Made by a program: the position numbers and the translations under genes. Positions 32,535 to 42,070 of a stretch of DNA of 64,000 nucleotides are shown here, one piece after another. The notes below the pieces were generated by a model. That model was not told the origin of the DNA, made no database searches, and saw nothing but the letters and a program-made list of their open reading frames with translations. Source of the DNA: Microbacterium trichothecenolyticum (GTDB taxonomy: Bacteria; Actinomycetota; Actinomycetes; Actinomycetales; Microbacteriaceae); the NCBI RefSeq assembly GCF_030818955.1, contig NZ_JAUTBF010000001.1, positions 1,240,001-1,304,000 on the forward strand, written 5' to 3'. Position 1 is the first letter of the stretch. Each line of letters opens with the position of its first letter.

Positions 32535-32777
32535 CTAGCTGAGGCCTGAGCGGAGGTAGGCCAGGGCGGTGTCCGCCGGAAGCGGCCGCGGCGCGTGGTG
32601 CCTGCCTGTTCGCGTGAGATCGGTGATGCGGTCGGTGCGGAACACACGCCAGCCCGCGCGATCCAGGTCCCAGCACAGCAGATACCAGTGCGCGTCGAGG
32701 TGGACGTGGCGGTGGGGTTCGCCGCGTCGCCGGCTCGCGGTGCCGTGCATATCGACGTAGGCGAAGGTCACGATTTC
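32535..32777 (-). pseudogene. C-terminal fragment of a WYL-domain regulator
   Basis: About 80 residues: VTFAYVDMHGTASRRRGEPHRHVHLDAHWYLLCWDLDRAGWRVFRTDRITDL. This is the WYL domain of YafY/PafC-type regulators, with HWYLLCWD as the characteristic segment. The N-terminal helix-turn-helix is missing; at about 32780 the sequence switches to an integrase fragment. A recombination junction is the likely cause. Confidence 0.65.
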
Positions 32778-32791
32778 GCAGAGAGCGCCGT

Positions 32792-33187
32792 GTTCCGATC
32801 CTCGACCCGCTCCGCCCGATCCTGGAACGCCTCGCGGAAGGCAAGGAGCCCGAGGACCGGCTGCTGGTCGGCCCGAAGGGCGGCGCTCTCACGACCGCGA
32901 CCGTGCGGGACGCGACGAACTGGGACCAGATCGTCAGCGATCTCGGCCTCCCCGACCTCACTCGGCACGGCCTCCGGCACACCGGAGCCACCTGGATGGC
33001 CGACGCAGGCATCCCGCTGCACGTCCTCCAGGACATCCTCGGCCACGCCTCCGTCGAGACCACCCGCGTATACGTGCACCCCGACGACCGACACCTTGCA
33101 TCAGCCGCAGAGCAAGCCAACGCTTTCCTCGCCCGATCCAACAACGCCAGCCCACCAAGTCGGCGCGGGGCCTCGAGGTCACTTTGA
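32792..33187 (+). pseudogene. Tyrosine recombinase (integrase), C-terminal fragment
   Basis: About 131 residues of a phage-type integrase catalytic domain: LPDLTRHGLRHTGATWMADAGIPLHVLQDILGHASVETTRVYVHP carries the HxxR box, the LGHxS box and the nucleophile Tyr. The N-terminal arm-binding part and the first catalytic Arg are absent. It ends 209 bases from an intact tRNA-Pro gene, the normal place for the integrase of a tRNA-targeting element. Confidence 0.8.
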
Positions 33188-33357
33188 CGAGTAGCCAGGA
33201 ACCACGATCAGATGCCCTGGTCCCCTTTTGGTCCCCCTATCCACAGGCGACGACTTCCAGAGAACCAGATACGCCCTCCGCCGTCTATGGGCCGGCGCCG
33301 ATGCCTTGGCGAGGGGACCAGAGGGGGACCAACGAAAACCCGTCGCCAGACATGACG

Positions 33358-33394
33358 AAGCCCTGATGAAAATTGCTTCTCATCAGGGCTTTTC
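33358..33394. terminator. Rho-independent terminator beside tRNA-Pro
   Basis: A 12-bp perfect stem (AAGCCCTGATGA / TCATCAGGGCTT) with a 10-base loop is followed on the plus strand by TTTCC. On the other strand it lies just beyond the tRNA-Pro 3' end, so it may serve both directions. Confidence 0.7.
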
Positions 33395-33396
33395 CG

Positions 33397-33470
<74 letters not shown>

Positions 33471-33507
33471 TTGTTTAGTTTTCGAGCTACTGCGCCGCCG
33501 TAACCCA

Positions 33508-33551
<44 letters not shown>

Positions 33552-33608
33552 TCGCCCGCGGGCGGGCAACTCCCCTATATTAGCCGCTCCGCGACCGTGC
33601 CGCGAACC

Positions 33609-33683
33609 GGGCGCACCCCGGGCGTGTGCGCAGCGCCGAAGCGCACCCCGATACGGCCAGCCGCACCCCGGACGTGTGCGCAC
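33609..33683. repeat. Two copies of a 20-bp direct repeat
   Basis: CGCACCCCGGGCGTGTGCGC and CGCACCCCGGACGTGTGCGC occur about 53 bases apart, with one difference, upstream of the acetyltransferase gene at 33748. They could be regulatory or a simple duplication. Confidence 0.5.
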
Positions 33684-33747
33684 GAGCGAGAGGCGGCCGA
33701 GGCCAAGAGCCCTTGCCGGTGTCGGACCCCCTCGCTACCGTCGCCCC

Positions 33748-34326
33748 ATGAGCATCGAGATCCTCCCCGCGACCGGCGACCGCTTCGACGACGCCGAGGT
33801 CGCGCTCGACAGCGGCGACGGGCCCGAGTGCCAGTGCCAGTGGTGGCTCCTGCCGAACGGCCCCTGGAAGGAGGCATCCGTCTCCCAACGCACCGAGCTC
33901 TTCCGCGCCGAGTTCCGCGACGCGCGCCCGCCCGGACTCATCGCCTACGTCGACGGCGAACCCGCCGGGTGGGTACGCGTCGGACCCCGCACCGCGCAAC
34001 CGCGCCTGGCGCGCACGCGCGACGTCACGGCATCCACGACCGAACCCCTCGATGACGACGACGTCTGGGCGGTCTCGTGCTTCGTCGTCCGCAAAGAGCA
34101 CCGCGGCGAGGGCCTCACCGCCAAACTTCTGGATGCCGCCGTCTCCGCCGCCCGCGACGGCGGCGCCCGAGTGGTCGAGGGGTATCCGCTCGACCCGACC
34201 GCCGCGAAGCGTTCGTCGAACCAGCTCTTCCGCGGCACCGTCTCGGTGTTCGAGGCCGCCGGCTTCGACGTCGTCGACCGGCCGAAGCCCGACCGGGCAC
34301 TGGTCTCCCTCGCGCTGCGCGACTGA
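33748..34326 (+). CDS. GNAT-family N-acetyltransferase
   Basis: A 192-residue GNAT protein. The acetyl-CoA site is VWAVSCFVVRKEHRGEGLTAKLLDAAVSAARDGGARVVEGYPLDP, with the RxGxG-like turn HRGEGL. The N-terminus has CQCQWWLLPNGPWKEAS, a common feature of this subgroup. TACCGT lies six bases before the ATG, so it is probably leaderless. The substrate is unknown. It is the first chromosomal gene after the tRNA-Pro region. Confidence 0.85.
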   Translation: MSIEILPATGDRFDDAEVALDSGDGPECQCQWWLLPNGPWKEASVSQRTELFRAEFRDARPPGLIAYVDGEPAGWVRVGPRTAQPRLARTRDVTASTTEPLDDDDVWAVSCFVVRKEHRGEGLTAKLLDAAVSAARDGGARVVEGYPLDPTAAKRSSNQLFRGTVSVFEAAGFDVVDRPKPDRALVSLALRD

Positions 34327-34368
34327 CCGCGCGTCTTACGATGGAGGTTCGCCGACGAAAGACCTGAC

Positions 34369-34752
34369 ATGACGGATGCCGCGACCACCGCGCGCGTGGA
34401 CGCCTGGCTCTGGGCGGTCCGGGTCTACAAGACCCGCTCGGCCGCCACGACAGCCTGCCGCGCGGGTCACGTGCGCGTCAACGGCGAGCGGGCGAAGGCG
34501 GCCCAACCCGTGCGCCCGGGCGACGAGCTGCGAGTGCGCATCCACGGCTTCGACCGCATCCTCGTGGTGAAGAAGACTCTCGCCAAGCGCGTCGGTGCCG
34601 CACTTGTCGCCGAAGCGCTCGACGATCGCACTCCCCCGCCGCCGCCCCGCGAGAGCATGCCGTTCGTGCCGGTCCGCGACCGCGGCGCGGGCCGCCCCAC
34701 GAAGCGCGACCGCCGCGAGATCGAGAAGCTCCGCGGTCGCGACCTCGACTGA
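34369..34752 (+). CDS. S4-domain RNA-binding protein (Hsp15-like)
   Basis: A 127-residue protein. Residues 9-60 (RVDAWLWAVRVYKTRSAATTACRAGHVRVNGERAKAAQPVRPGD) are an S4 RNA-binding fold, as in Hsp15, which rescues stalled 50S subunits carrying peptidyl-tRNA. The C-terminus is basic and proline-rich (RTPPPPPRESMPF...KRDRREIEKLRG). It lies 42 bases after the acetyltransferase in the same direction. The start ATG 34369 is well placed, but no strong ribosome site is seen. Confidence 0.87.
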   Translation: MTDAATTARVDAWLWAVRVYKTRSAATTACRAGHVRVNGERAKAAQPVRPGDELRVRIHGFDRILVVKKTLAKRVGAALVAEALDDRTPPPPPRESMPFVPVRDRGAGRPTKRDRREIEKLRGRDLD

Positions 34753-35077
34753 GACCACCACGCCCGGCTGCACACCGTCCGCGATCCGCGGCATCAAGCC
34801 CGCTCCGCCCCGCACGAGCAGGACCGGCGAGCAGGACCGGCGAGCAGGCCAGGCGCGCCCACCGGCCGGTGACGAGCGGAGGACGCGGGATAAGCGAAGG
34901 ACGAAGGACAAGCGGAGGACGCGGGACAAGCGGAGGACGGATTGGCGGACACGCTCATCCGCCGGCCCCCGCGCCTCCGTTCGTCACGCCGGCCGGCACC
35001 GCCAACCGACACCGGCGGCCTCGCCTCGACCGGCACGAAGCGCCCGCGCAACGCACGACGGTCGAGATGCGCCGCCG
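34753..35077. repeat. Non-coding interval with degenerate short repeats
   Basis: No gene is supported. Bases 34816-34850 repeat GAGCAGGACCGGC-like units, and 34873-34941 repeat AAGCGGAGGACGCGGGA-like units three to four times. These purine-rich tracts look like slippage expansions. Confidence 0.45.
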
Positions 35078-35980
35078 TCAGCCCAGTTGGTCCAGCAACC
35101 ACCGCGTCCCGCGGACCGACGCCCCGAGCGCCTCCACCCGCGCCGCGAGACCGCGGTCACTGGTCACGACGATCACCGGGTTCCACGGGCCCACGAGCTC
35201 CGCCGCCACCCGCACGATCTCGTCGTCGCCTGAGCCGCTCGCCCGCCGCACCGCGACACTTTCGCCCTCGCCCTCGACCACACGCGCCTCACCCTCCAGC
35301 ACCGCCGTCACCCGCGGGAACCAGCGCGTGGCGGAGAGGCCGAGGGTCTCGGCATCCATTCCTCTCACCGACAGCGCGCTCAGACGAGCCAGCAGGCGTG
35401 CGGCGGCACCGGCGCGGTCCTTCCACCAGCCGTCGGGGACCGACCCGACGACGTTGGCGACGTCGACGACGACCGCCGGGCGCAGAGACAGGGCCGAGCG
35501 CAGCGCCGGCCACGACGCGGCGAAGCCCGGATGCAACGACAGCGACTCCACCTCGTCGACGGGTACCCACTCCAGCGCCACGCTCTCGGGGTCGCTGATC
35601 ACGGGCGCGAACGGAGTCGTCACGTCGGCGACGAGGGTCGTGTACGTCCAGATGCCGAGATCGAGCACGCTCTCGAACCGGGCACACACGGCATCCGTCG
35701 GAACCCCGGCTTCTTCGCTCGACTCGCGCAGGGCGCCGTCGCGGGCGGATTCGCCCTCGTGCCGGGCACCGCCGGGAAGCGCCCAGGTGTTGCCGAAGTG
35801 ACTCCACGACACGCGATGCTGCAGCAGTACACCGCGTCGGGCGTCGAGGGCCAGCAGTCCGGCAGCGCCGAAGCGGCCCCAGTATTTCTCGCCCGTGGGC
35901 GCGACGACCCAGGCGTCGCCGGGGTCACGGGGCCCGTGCGGACGCCGCGGTTCGCCCGGGGCGGGAGGTTCGATGGTCAT
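35078..35980 (-). CDS. NUDIX hydrolase with C-terminal NYN/PIN-like domain
   Basis: A 300-residue two-domain protein. Residues about 20-165 are NUDIX: the box is GGARHEGESARDGALRESSEEAG (GX5EX7REXXEEXG), so a nucleoside-diphosphate-linked substrate is hydrolysed with Mg2+. Residues about 170-300 begin PAVVVDVANVVGSVPDGWWKDRAGAAARLLARL and contain an acidic site and VIVVTSDRGLAARVEALGA, features of NYN/PIN-type ribonucleases. ATG 35980 (MTIEPP) is preferred to an upstream ATG without a good context. The fusion is known in Actinobacteria; its substrate is not. Confidence 0.82.
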   Translation of the reverse strand: MTIEPPAPGEPRRPHGPRDPGDAWVVAPTGEKYWGRFGAAGLLALDARRGVLLQHRVSWSHFGNTWALPGGARHEGESARDGALRESSEEAGVPTDAVCARFESVLDLGIWTYTTLVADVTTPFAPVISDPESVALEWVPVDEVESLSLHPGFAASWPALRSALSLRPAVVVDVANVVGSVPDGWWKDRAGAAARLLARLSALSVRGMDAETLGLSATRWFPRVTAVLEGEARVVEGEGESVAVRRASGSGDDEIVRVAAELVGPWNPVIVVTSDRGLAARVEALGASVRGTRWLLDQLG

Positions 35981-36141
35981 CGCGTCCAGCCTGGCACACG
36001 CGGGCTCCGCGGGCATCGTCGCTCGTCACATCGTGTCGCGCCGGCCGATCCTGCCGCACGGGCGACGGCGACATCCATCCGCCGCGGTATGGATCACCCC
36101 GATCGACGATTCGAGCCGCCGGGAGGATCGACAATCGGTGC

Positions 36142-36555
36142 ATGGAGTACGAATTCGACACCGACCCCGCGCGCATCCCCCGCGACGCCGTGTGGGCGTG
36201 GCTGAGCACCGAGGCGTATTGGGGACGCACCCGCTCCCGCGCCGACGTCGACGCTCAACTCGACAGCGCCTGGCGAGTGGTCGGCGTGTACCACCCCGAG
36301 ACGGGTCGGCTCGTGGGCTTCGCCCGCGCCGTGTCGGATGGCGTGACGTTCGCCTACTTGGCCGACGTGTTCGTCGTCGACGGCCACCGCGGGCAGGGGG
36401 TGGGGTCGAGGATCGTCCGTACGATGATCGACGAGGGTCCGGGCGCGCACTTCCGCTGGGTCCTGTTCACGCGCGACGCGCACGAGGTCTACCGACGCTT
36501 TGGCTTCGCCGAGCCGGACGAGACGGCGATGGTCCGCCCCGCATCCTCGTCCTGA
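36142..36555 (+). CDS. GNAT-family N-acetyltransferase
   Basis: A 137-residue GNAT enzyme with the canonical core FAYLADVFVVDGHRGQGVGSRIVRTMIDEG (acetyl-CoA loop HRGQGVGS) and YRRFGFAEPDETAMVRP at the end. Size and layout match small single-domain members acting on amines or small peptides. The ATG follows GGAGGATCGACA. It lies between the NUDIX gene (divergent) and a bidirectional terminator. Confidence 0.88.
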   Translation: MEYEFDTDPARIPRDAVWAWLSTEAYWGRTRSRADVDAQLDSAWRVVGVYHPETGRLVGFARAVSDGVTFAYLADVFVVDGHRGQGVGSRIVRTMIDEGPGAHFRWVLFTRDAHEVYRRFGFAEPDETAMVRPASSS

Positions 36556-36558
36556 CAG

Positions 36559-36598
36559 CGTCGCGCCCCGGCTCCGCGAGCGGAGTCGGGGCGCGACG
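36559..36598. terminator. Bidirectional hairpin terminator
   Basis: A 12-bp perfect stem CGTCGCGCCCCG / CGGGGCGCGACG with a smaller inner stem separates the convergent acetyltransferase and DUF805 genes. Confidence 0.65.
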
Positions 36599-36607
36599 TA
36601 GAAGGTG

Positions 36608-37051
36608 TCAGCGGTCGAAACGCGCGCCCTCGGGCTTGGGTCCGAGCAGCGTGAAGACGAACAGCACGATGCCACCGACGATGGGAACCAGGCCGATGAA
36701 GACCCAGAAGCCACTCTTGTCGGAGTCGTGCAGGCGACGCACGAGCAGCGCGAGCCAGGGCACGATCGTCGCGAGGCCCCAGAGCAGGTAGATGATGTAG
36801 AACACCAGGCCCAGCCCCGACGGTGCCACGGCGTTTCCGAACTCGTCGATGGTGCGACCACCGGTGAAGGAGGCGAGCAGGTTCAGCGCGAAGCCCACGA
36901 GGAACATCACGAGAACCATCCACCAGTACTCGCTGCGGCTGGCGCGGCCCGCGAAGGTCGCGTACTTCTTGAAGAAGCGCTGCACGGCGGCGCCGATGGG
37001 GGCGCCGTAGTACGGCTGGTTGAGAGGCGGCTCGGTCGTAGAAGTCGTCAT
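36608..37051 (-). CDS. DUF805 membrane protein
   Basis: A 147-residue membrane protein with the DUF805 pattern: an N-terminal FKKYATFAGRASRSEYWWMVLVMFLVGFALNLL (RxSRxEYW box), then YIIYLLWGLATIVPWLALLVRRLHDSDKSGFWVFIGLVPIVGGIVLFVF (RRLHDxxxSG box). Four helices. The family is widespread and of unknown function. GGGGGAT precedes ATG 37051. It is monocistronic between terminators. Confidence 0.88.
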   Translation of the reverse strand: MTTSTTEPPLNQPYYGAPIGAAVQRFFKKYATFAGRASRSEYWWMVLVMFLVGFALNLLASFTGGRTIDEFGNAVAPSGLGLVFYIIYLLWGLATIVPWLALLVRRLHDSDKSGFWVFIGLVPIVGGIVLFVFTLLGPKPEGARFDR

Positions 37052-37181
37052 GGAGATCCCCCTGAAGAGTGTGTGGTTCTTTACGACAGAGGTGGGATTG
37101 GCCCACCCGTCACTGCACCCTACCGAACCTGAGTGTTCGCTGAGCGAATATCGTGAACTTCACCTCCACAAACGCAAACGA

Positions 37182-37219
37182 CGAACGCCCCGGTTCCGCG
37201 GAGGGAGCCGGGGCGTTCG
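37182..37219 (-). terminator. Terminator of the parA-der operon
   Basis: A perfect 12-bp stem CGAACGCCCCGG / CCGGGGCGTTCG with a 14-base loop lies eleven bases beyond the der stop, followed on the minus strand by TCGTTTGCGTTTG. Confidence 0.8.
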
Positions 37220-37229
37220 GCAATCGAAC

Positions 37230-38753
37230 TCAGCGCTGGCGCTTCTCGCGAATGCGCATGTTCAGCACGATGGGCGTGCCCTCGAAGCCGTAGATCTCGC
37301 GCAGGCGCCGCTGGATGAACCGGCGGTAGCCCGGGTCGAGGAACCCGGTCGTGAACAGCACGAACGTCGGCGGACGCGTCGCCGCCTGCGTGCCGAACAG
37401 GATGCGGGGCTGCTTGCCGCCGCGCAGCGGGTGCGGGTGCTCGGCGACGAGCTCCGAGAGGAAGGCGTTGAACTTGCCGGTGGGGATGCGGGTGTCCCAC
37501 GACTCCAGCGCCTGCTCGAGCGCCGGCACGAGCTTGTCGAGGTGGCGACCGGTGCGCGCCGAGATGTTCACGCGCGGAGCCCAGGCGACGTGGGCCAGGT
37601 CCTGCTCGATCTCGCGCTCGAGGTAGCGGCGACGGTCCTGGTTCTCCATGTCGTCGTCGTTCAGGCGATCCCACTTGTTGAACGCCAGCACGAGAGCGCG
37701 GCCCGACTCGAGCACGAGGTCGATGATGTTGAGGTCCTGCACGCTGATCGGCTGCGACACGTCGAGCACGACGACGGCGACCTCGCTCTTCTCCAGCGCG
37801 GTCGAGGTGCGCAGCGACGCGTAGAAGTCGGCGCCCTGCGACAGGTGCACGCGGCGACGGATGCCGGCGGTGTCGACCAGCGTCCAGAGCTTGCCGCCGA
37901 GCTCGACGACCTCGTCCACCGGATCGCGGGTCGTGCCCGCGAGCTCGTTGACGACGACGCGCTCTTCACCGGCGGCCTTGTTCAGCAGCGACGACTTGCC
38001 GACGTTCGGGCGACCGAGGATCGCGACGCGGCGGGGTCCGCCGATCTCGTACTTGGCGACGGCCGAGACCTCGGGCAGCACTTTCATGAGCTCGTCGAGC
38101 AGGTCGGCGACACCGCGACCGTGGATGGCCGACACGGGGTGCGGCTCACCCAGACCGAGGTTCCACAGGGCCGTGGCCTCGGGCTCCTGGCGGGCGTCGT
38201 CGACCTTGTTGGCGATGAGGAAGACGGGCTTCTTGCTCTTGCGCAGCAGCTTCACGACGTGCTCGTCGGTCGAGGTCGCGCCCACCGTGGCATCCACCAC
38301 GAAGAGCACGACGTCGGCGAGGTCGATCGCGACCTCCGCTTGGGCTGCGACCGAGCGGTCGATGCCCTTCGCGTCGGGCTCCCACCCGCCGGTGTCGACC
38401 AGCGAGAAGCGGCGATCGAGCCACTCCGCCTTGTACGTGACGCGGTCGCGGGTGACACCGGGGGTGTCCTCCACGACGGCCTCGCGGCGGCCCAGGATGC
38501 GGTTCACCAGCGCCGACTTGCCCACGTTCGGGCGGCCGACGATCGCGACCACCGGCAGCGCGGGCAGGAATTCGATCGCTCCTTCACCCGACGCGAGACC
38601 GGCGAGCAGTGCCGCGTCATCCTCGTCCAGGTCGAAGTCCTCGAGACCCGCGCGCAGCGCTTCGGCCCGCTGCTCGGCCAGGACTTCGTCCAGCTCGGCC
38701 ATCTTCTCGGCGAGCTGGTCGGGCCCGCCTTCGTACTCGTCTTCAACGCCCAT
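37230..38753 (-). CDS. der: Ribosome-assembly GTPase Der (EngA)
   Basis: A 507-residue double GTPase. Two G domains each show G1 ([15 protein letters not shown] near 73; [15 protein letters not shown] near 250), the DxxG motif ([15 protein letters not shown]) and NKxD (NKVDD; NKWDR). A KH-like C-terminal domain follows. Der helps mature the 50S subunit. An acidic N-terminal extension of about 65 residues is typical for Actinobacteria. ATG 38753 overlaps the cmk stop by eleven bases, so the pair is translationally linked. Confidence 0.97.
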   Translation of the reverse strand: MGVEDEYEGGPDQLAEKMAELDEVLAEQRAEALRAGLEDFDLDEDDAALLAGLASGEGAIEFLPALPVVAIVGRPNVGKSALVNRILGRREAVVEDTPGVTRDRVTYKAEWLDRRFSLVDTGGWEPDAKGIDRSVAAQAEVAIDLADVVLFVVDATVGATSTDEHVVKLLRKSKKPVFLIANKVDDARQEPEATALWNLGLGEPHPVSAIHGRGVADLLDELMKVLPEVSAVAKYEIGGPRRVAILGRPNVGKSSLLNKAAGEERVVVNELAGTTRDPVDEVVELGGKLWTLVDTAGIRRRVHLSQGADFYASLRTSTALEKSEVAVVVLDVSQPISVQDLNIIDLVLESGRALVLAFNKWDRLNDDDMENQDRRRYLEREIEQDLAHVAWAPRVNISARTGRHLDKLVPALEQALESWDTRIPTGKFNAFLSELVAEHPHPLRGGKQPRILFGTQAATRPPTFVLFTTGFLDPGYRRFIQRRLREIYGFEGTPIVLNMRIREKRQR

Positions 38754-39456
38754 CGCGGGCTCCCATCGTGGAGTCGACGACGTCCAGCACGGCGTCGACG
38801 GTCTGTTCGAAATCGAGGTGGGTCGAGTCGACGACCTGCACGCCGGGCGCGGCGGTGAGGAAGTCGACGACCGTGGAATCAGCGGCATCCCGCTTGTGCA
38901 GGGCGGCGGCGACGGCCGCGGCATCCTGTGTCGTCAGCTCTTTGCTGCGGCGCGCGGCACGCACTTCGGGCGCCGCGGTCAGCAGGATGCGCACGAGCGC
39001 GTCGGGGAACACCACCGTGGTGATGTCGCGACCCTCGACCACGACGCCCGGAGAACCCGCGGATGCCACGAGCCGGCGGAACAGCTCGTTCACGGCCTTG
39101 CGCACGGGGGCGACCCGGGCCACGCCGCTCACGGCGTCTGTCACACGGGGCTCGCGGATCGCGGTGGTGACATCGACGGAGCCGACCCGCACCCAGCGGT
39201 CGGTCGTGTCGAGCGAGATCGCGTAGTCGAAGTCGCCGAACACCTCGAGCACCGCGGTGGCGTCAGAGGTGTCGACGCCGTGCTCCAGCGCGTGCCAGGC
39301 GAGCGCGCGGTAGGCGGCGCCGGTGTCGAGGAAGCCGTAGCCGAGCCGCTGGGCGGCGGCCTTCGACACGCTCGACTTGCCGCTTCCGGCGGGGCCGTCG
39401 ATCGCGACGACGACGGGGCCGGAACCGAACGGGGGCTTCAACAAAGACTCAGTCAT
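38743..39456 (-). CDS. cmk: Cytidylate kinase
   Basis: A 237-residue (d)CMP kinase. P-loop [45 protein letters not shown] near residue 15, the NMP-binding insert and [33 protein letters not shown] (lid approach) match the family. It phosphorylates CMP and dCMP with ATP. ATG 39456 overlaps the tyrA stop by eight bases. Gene order tyrA-cmk-der is conserved in this group. Confidence 0.95.
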   Translation of the reverse strand: MTESLLKPPFGSGPVVVAIDGPAGSGKSSVSKAAAQRLGYGFLDTGAAYRALAWHALEHGVDTSDATAVLEVFGDFDYAISLDTTDRWVRVGSVDVTTAIREPRVTDAVSGVARVAPVRKAVNELFRRLVASAGSPGVVVEGRDITTVVFPDALVRILLTAAPEVRAARRSKELTTQDAAAVAAALHKRDAADSTVVDFLTAAPGVQVVDSTHLDFEQTVDAVLDVVDSTMGARDGR

Positions 39457-40582
39457 GGGTGGTACTCGCAATCCGCCATCCGCGCTGCTGGAGCCCGTCG
39501 ACAGCGCGCCGGACCGCGTCGGGGACGACGCTGATCTCGGCGAGGCCGAACGGTGCTCCGGGCGAGTGCTCGAGGCGCAGGTCTTCGACGTTGACGTCGA
39601 GGTCTCCGAGCTCGCCGAAGAGGCGGCCCAGCTGTCCGGAGGTGTCGTCGACCATGACGACGAAACTGTCGAAACGGCGGTTCTGGCCGTGCTTGCCGGG
39701 CAGGCGCTCCACGCCTTCGTTGCCGCGGCGGATCGTGTCGGCCACCGCGCGGCGGGCGCCCGGGGCGTCGGGCTCGCGCAGGGCGTCGGCGACGTCGGTG
39801 AGGTCGGCGGCGAGCCGGTCGAGCACGTCGACCACCGGAGCGGCGTTGGCACCGAGGATCTGCACCCACAGCTCGGGGGCGGATGCCGCGATGCGGGTGG
39901 TGTCGCGCACCCCCTGCCCCGCGAGACGGAGCGAGCCGTCGGGGGCCTCGACGAAGCGTCCGGCGAGCAGGCTCGCGACCAGCTGCGGCACGTGCGACAT
40001 GAGCGCGACAGATTCGTCGTGCTCTTCGGGCGTCATCTCGATGAGCGTCGCGCCGAGGTCGAGGGCGAGTCCCTCCACCAACGACAGATCGTGCGCCGAG
40101 GTCTCGCCGTCGCGGCAGACGACCCACGGGCGACCGACGAAGATGTCGGCGCGGGCCGAGATCGCTCCCCCGCGCTCGCGCCCGGCCATGGGGTGTGAGC
40201 CGATGTAGTGCGTGAGGTCGACGCCGCGCTCGCGCAGGGTGCGCAGCGGCTCGAGCTTGACGCTCGCGACGTCGGTGACGACCGTCTCCGGGAACGCCTT
40301 CAACTCGCGCTCGACGACGTCGGCGGTGACGTCGGGGGGCACGGCCACGACGATGAGCGAGGGTCGGTCGTCGTCGCGCGCGGCGCGACCGGCGCCGTAA
40401 TCGATCGCGAGGCGCAGCTGCGAGGGCGAGGCGTCGACGAGCACGACGTCGACGCCGAGCGCGGTCAGGGCGTGCCCGATGCTCGCGCCCAGAAGGCCGG
40501 AGCCGACGATCCGCACCGTCCCGCTCGTGCGGGTCGCCAAAGGCACGGCCGCGCGCGCGGACGTTCCGTTCGGTTCGGTCAT
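39449..40582 (-). CDS. tyrA: Prephenate/arogenate dehydrogenase with ACT domain
   Basis: A 377-residue enzyme. The NAD(P)-binding fold begins [28 protein letters not shown]; the catalytic region has [21 protein letters not shown] (conserved His) and a helical dimerisation domain. Residues about 300-370 form an ACT domain ([39 protein letters not shown]), the probable tyrosine sensor. It makes the last or penultimate step of tyrosine synthesis. Actinobacterial members may prefer arogenate. It lies 55 bases after the pseudouridine synthase gene in the same operon. Confidence 0.93.
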   Translation of the reverse strand: MTEPNGTSARAAVPLATRTSGTVRIVGSGLLGASIGHALTALGVDVVLVDASPSQLRLAIDYGAGRAARDDDRPSLIVVAVPPDVTADVVERELKAFPETVVTDVASVKLEPLRTLRERGVDLTHYIGSHPMAGRERGGAISARADIFVGRPWVVCRDGETSAHDLSLVEGLALDLGATLIEMTPEEHDESVALMSHVPQLVASLLAGRFVEAPDGSLRLAGQGVRDTTRIAASAPELWVQILGANAAPVVDVLDRLAADLTDVADALREPDAPGARRAVADTIRRGNEGVERLPGKHGQNRRFDSFVVMVDDTSGQLGRLFGELGDLDVNVEDLRLEHSPGAPFGLAEISVVPDAVRRAVDGLQQRGWRIASTTHD

Positions 40583-40637
40583 CGGGTCTCCTGCTGCCCT
40601 GCGCGGCGTCTGCCGCGCCGCGGGGCGCCCGCGAGGC

Positions 40638-41390
40638 TCACTCCGCCGGAGTGTCGCCGTCTCGACGAGACAGCGTGAGCAGGGCGCCGCGTTCTACTGT
40701 AGTCAACTCGCGCGCCGAACCCACCGGGAGTGTTCCCAGGTGCAGCGGCCCGAACTGCCGCCGCACGAGTTCGACGACCGGGTGGCCGACCTCGGCCATC
40801 ATGCGCCGCACGATCCGGTTCTTGCCCGAGTGCAGCGTGAGCTCCACGAGGCTCTCACCGCGTGAGGAGTCGAGCAGGCGCGCCTTGTCGGCCGCGATCC
40901 GCCCGTCCTCCAGCTCGACGCCCTTGATGAGGCGTTGGATGGTCTGCGGCAGCACCTGCCCCTCGACCTTGGCGATGTAGACCTTGGTCACCCCGAACGA
41001 CGGGTGCGCGAGCACGTGCGCGAGGTCGCCGTCGTTGGTCAGCACGAGGAGGCCGCTCGTGTCGGCATCCAGTCGCCCGACGTTGAACAGGCGCTCGTCC
41101 CAGTCCTTCGCGTAGCGGCGCAGGTCGGGGCGCCCGCGATCGTCGCTCATCGAGCTCACGACGCCGGTGGGCTTGTTCAGGATGACGTACCGCTTGGACG
41201 CATCGAGCTGAATCGCCGTGCCGTCGACGTCGACGAGGTCGTTCTCGGGGTGGATGCGCGAGCCGAGCTCGGTGACGACCGCGCCGTTCACGCGCACGCG
41301 ACCCTCGACGATCATCTGCTCCGCGACGCGGCGCGAGGCCACCCCGGCGTTGGCCAGCACCTTCTGCAGGCGGACGCCCTCTTCGCTCAT
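40638..41390 (-). CDS. rluB: 23S rRNA pseudouridine synthase (RluB/RsuA family)
   Basis: A 250-residue synthase: an N-terminal S4 domain (VRLQKVLANAGVASRRVAEQMIVEGRVRVNGAVV), then the RsuA/RluB catalytic core with NVGRLDADTSGLLVLTNDGDLAHVL (catalytic Asp in GRLDxxTxG) and LHSGKNRIVRRMMAEVGHPVVELVRR. It isomerises a uridine in rRNA. ATG 41390 overlaps the scpB stop. Whether it acts on 23S (RluB) or 16S rRNA cannot be fixed from sequence alone; gene order with scpAB favours RluB. Confidence 0.92.
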   Translation of the reverse strand: MSEEGVRLQKVLANAGVASRRVAEQMIVEGRVRVNGAVVTELGSRIHPENDLVDVDGTAIQLDASKRYVILNKPTGVVSSMSDDRGRPDLRRYAKDWDERLFNVGRLDADTSGLLVLTNDGDLAHVLAHPSFGVTKVYIAKVEGQVLPQTIQRLIKGVELEDGRIAADKARLLDSSRGESLVELTLHSGKNRIVRRMMAEVGHPVVELVRRQFGPLHLGTLPVGSARELTTVERGALLTLSRRDGDTPAE

Positions 41391-42070
41391 TTCAGGACCT
41401 CTCCGTCGAATCCGTCGGCGCCGTCGTCGAGCAACGGCGAGATATGGGGCAGCTCGTCGAGCGAGTTGATGCCGAGGTTGACCAGCAGCTGGTCGGTGGT
41501 TCCGTAGTGGATCGCGCCCGTGTCGGGGTCGGTGAACACCTCGGCGATGAGCCCCCGCGCGAGCAGCGTCCGCACGACCGAGTCGACGTTCACGGCGCGG
41601 ATGGATGCCACCTGCCCGCGCGTGACGGGCTGCTTGTACGCGATGACGGCCAGGGTCTCCAGCGCCGCCTGCGACAGCCGGGAGGGCGCTTGGGTGTTGA
41701 CGAAGTCGCCCACGACGTCGTCGTACTCCTCGCGCACATAGAGGCGCCAGCCGCCGCCGACCTCGCGCAGCTCGAAGCCGCGGACCGGTCCCCCGGTCTT
41801 GCCGTCGTAGTCGGCGACGAGTCCCTCGACGGCCTGGCGTACAGCGGGAACGGGGGCGCTGACGGCCGCAGCGAGGCTCACCAGGCTCTGCGGCTGGTCG
41901 ATCACGAGCAGGATCGCCTCCAGGCGGCGAGCGACGGATGCCGGATCGCTCGGCCGCGCGGCGGGCTCGGCGGTTCCCGCGGCGGCGTCGGTCGGCGAGT
42001 CACCCGGGCCGGGCGCCCGCTCTCCGCTCTGCGCGCCCGTGCCGGACGGGGTCACGGGATCAGCGGTCAT
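41387..42070 (-). CDS. scpB: Segregation and condensation protein B
   Basis: A 227-residue ScpB kleisin-interacting protein with two winged-helix repeats: RRLEAILLVIDQPQSLVSLAAAVSAPVPAVRQAVEGLVADY and LSQAALETLAVIAYKQPVTRGQVASIRAVNVDSVVRTLLARGLI, the latter being the family signature. A disordered Pro/Ala/Gly-rich N-terminus of about 40 residues precedes. It forms condensin with ScpA and SMC. It overlaps scpA by eleven bases. Confidence 0.95.
   Translation of the reverse strand: MTADPVTPSGTGAQSGERAPGPGDSPTDAAAGTAEPAARPSDPASVARRLEAILLVIDQPQSLVSLAAAVSAPVPAVRQAVEGLVADYDGKTGGPVRGFELREVGGGWRLYVREEYDDVVGDFVNTQAPSRLSQAALETLAVIAYKQPVTRGQVASIRAVNVDSVVRTLLARGLIAEVFTDPDTGAIHYGTTDQLLVNLGINSLDELPHISPLLDDGADGFDGEVLK

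Noticed and set aside
34816..34941. CRISPR array
   Set aside because: Units are short, purine-rich and contiguous without unique spacers; no cas genes are in the window.
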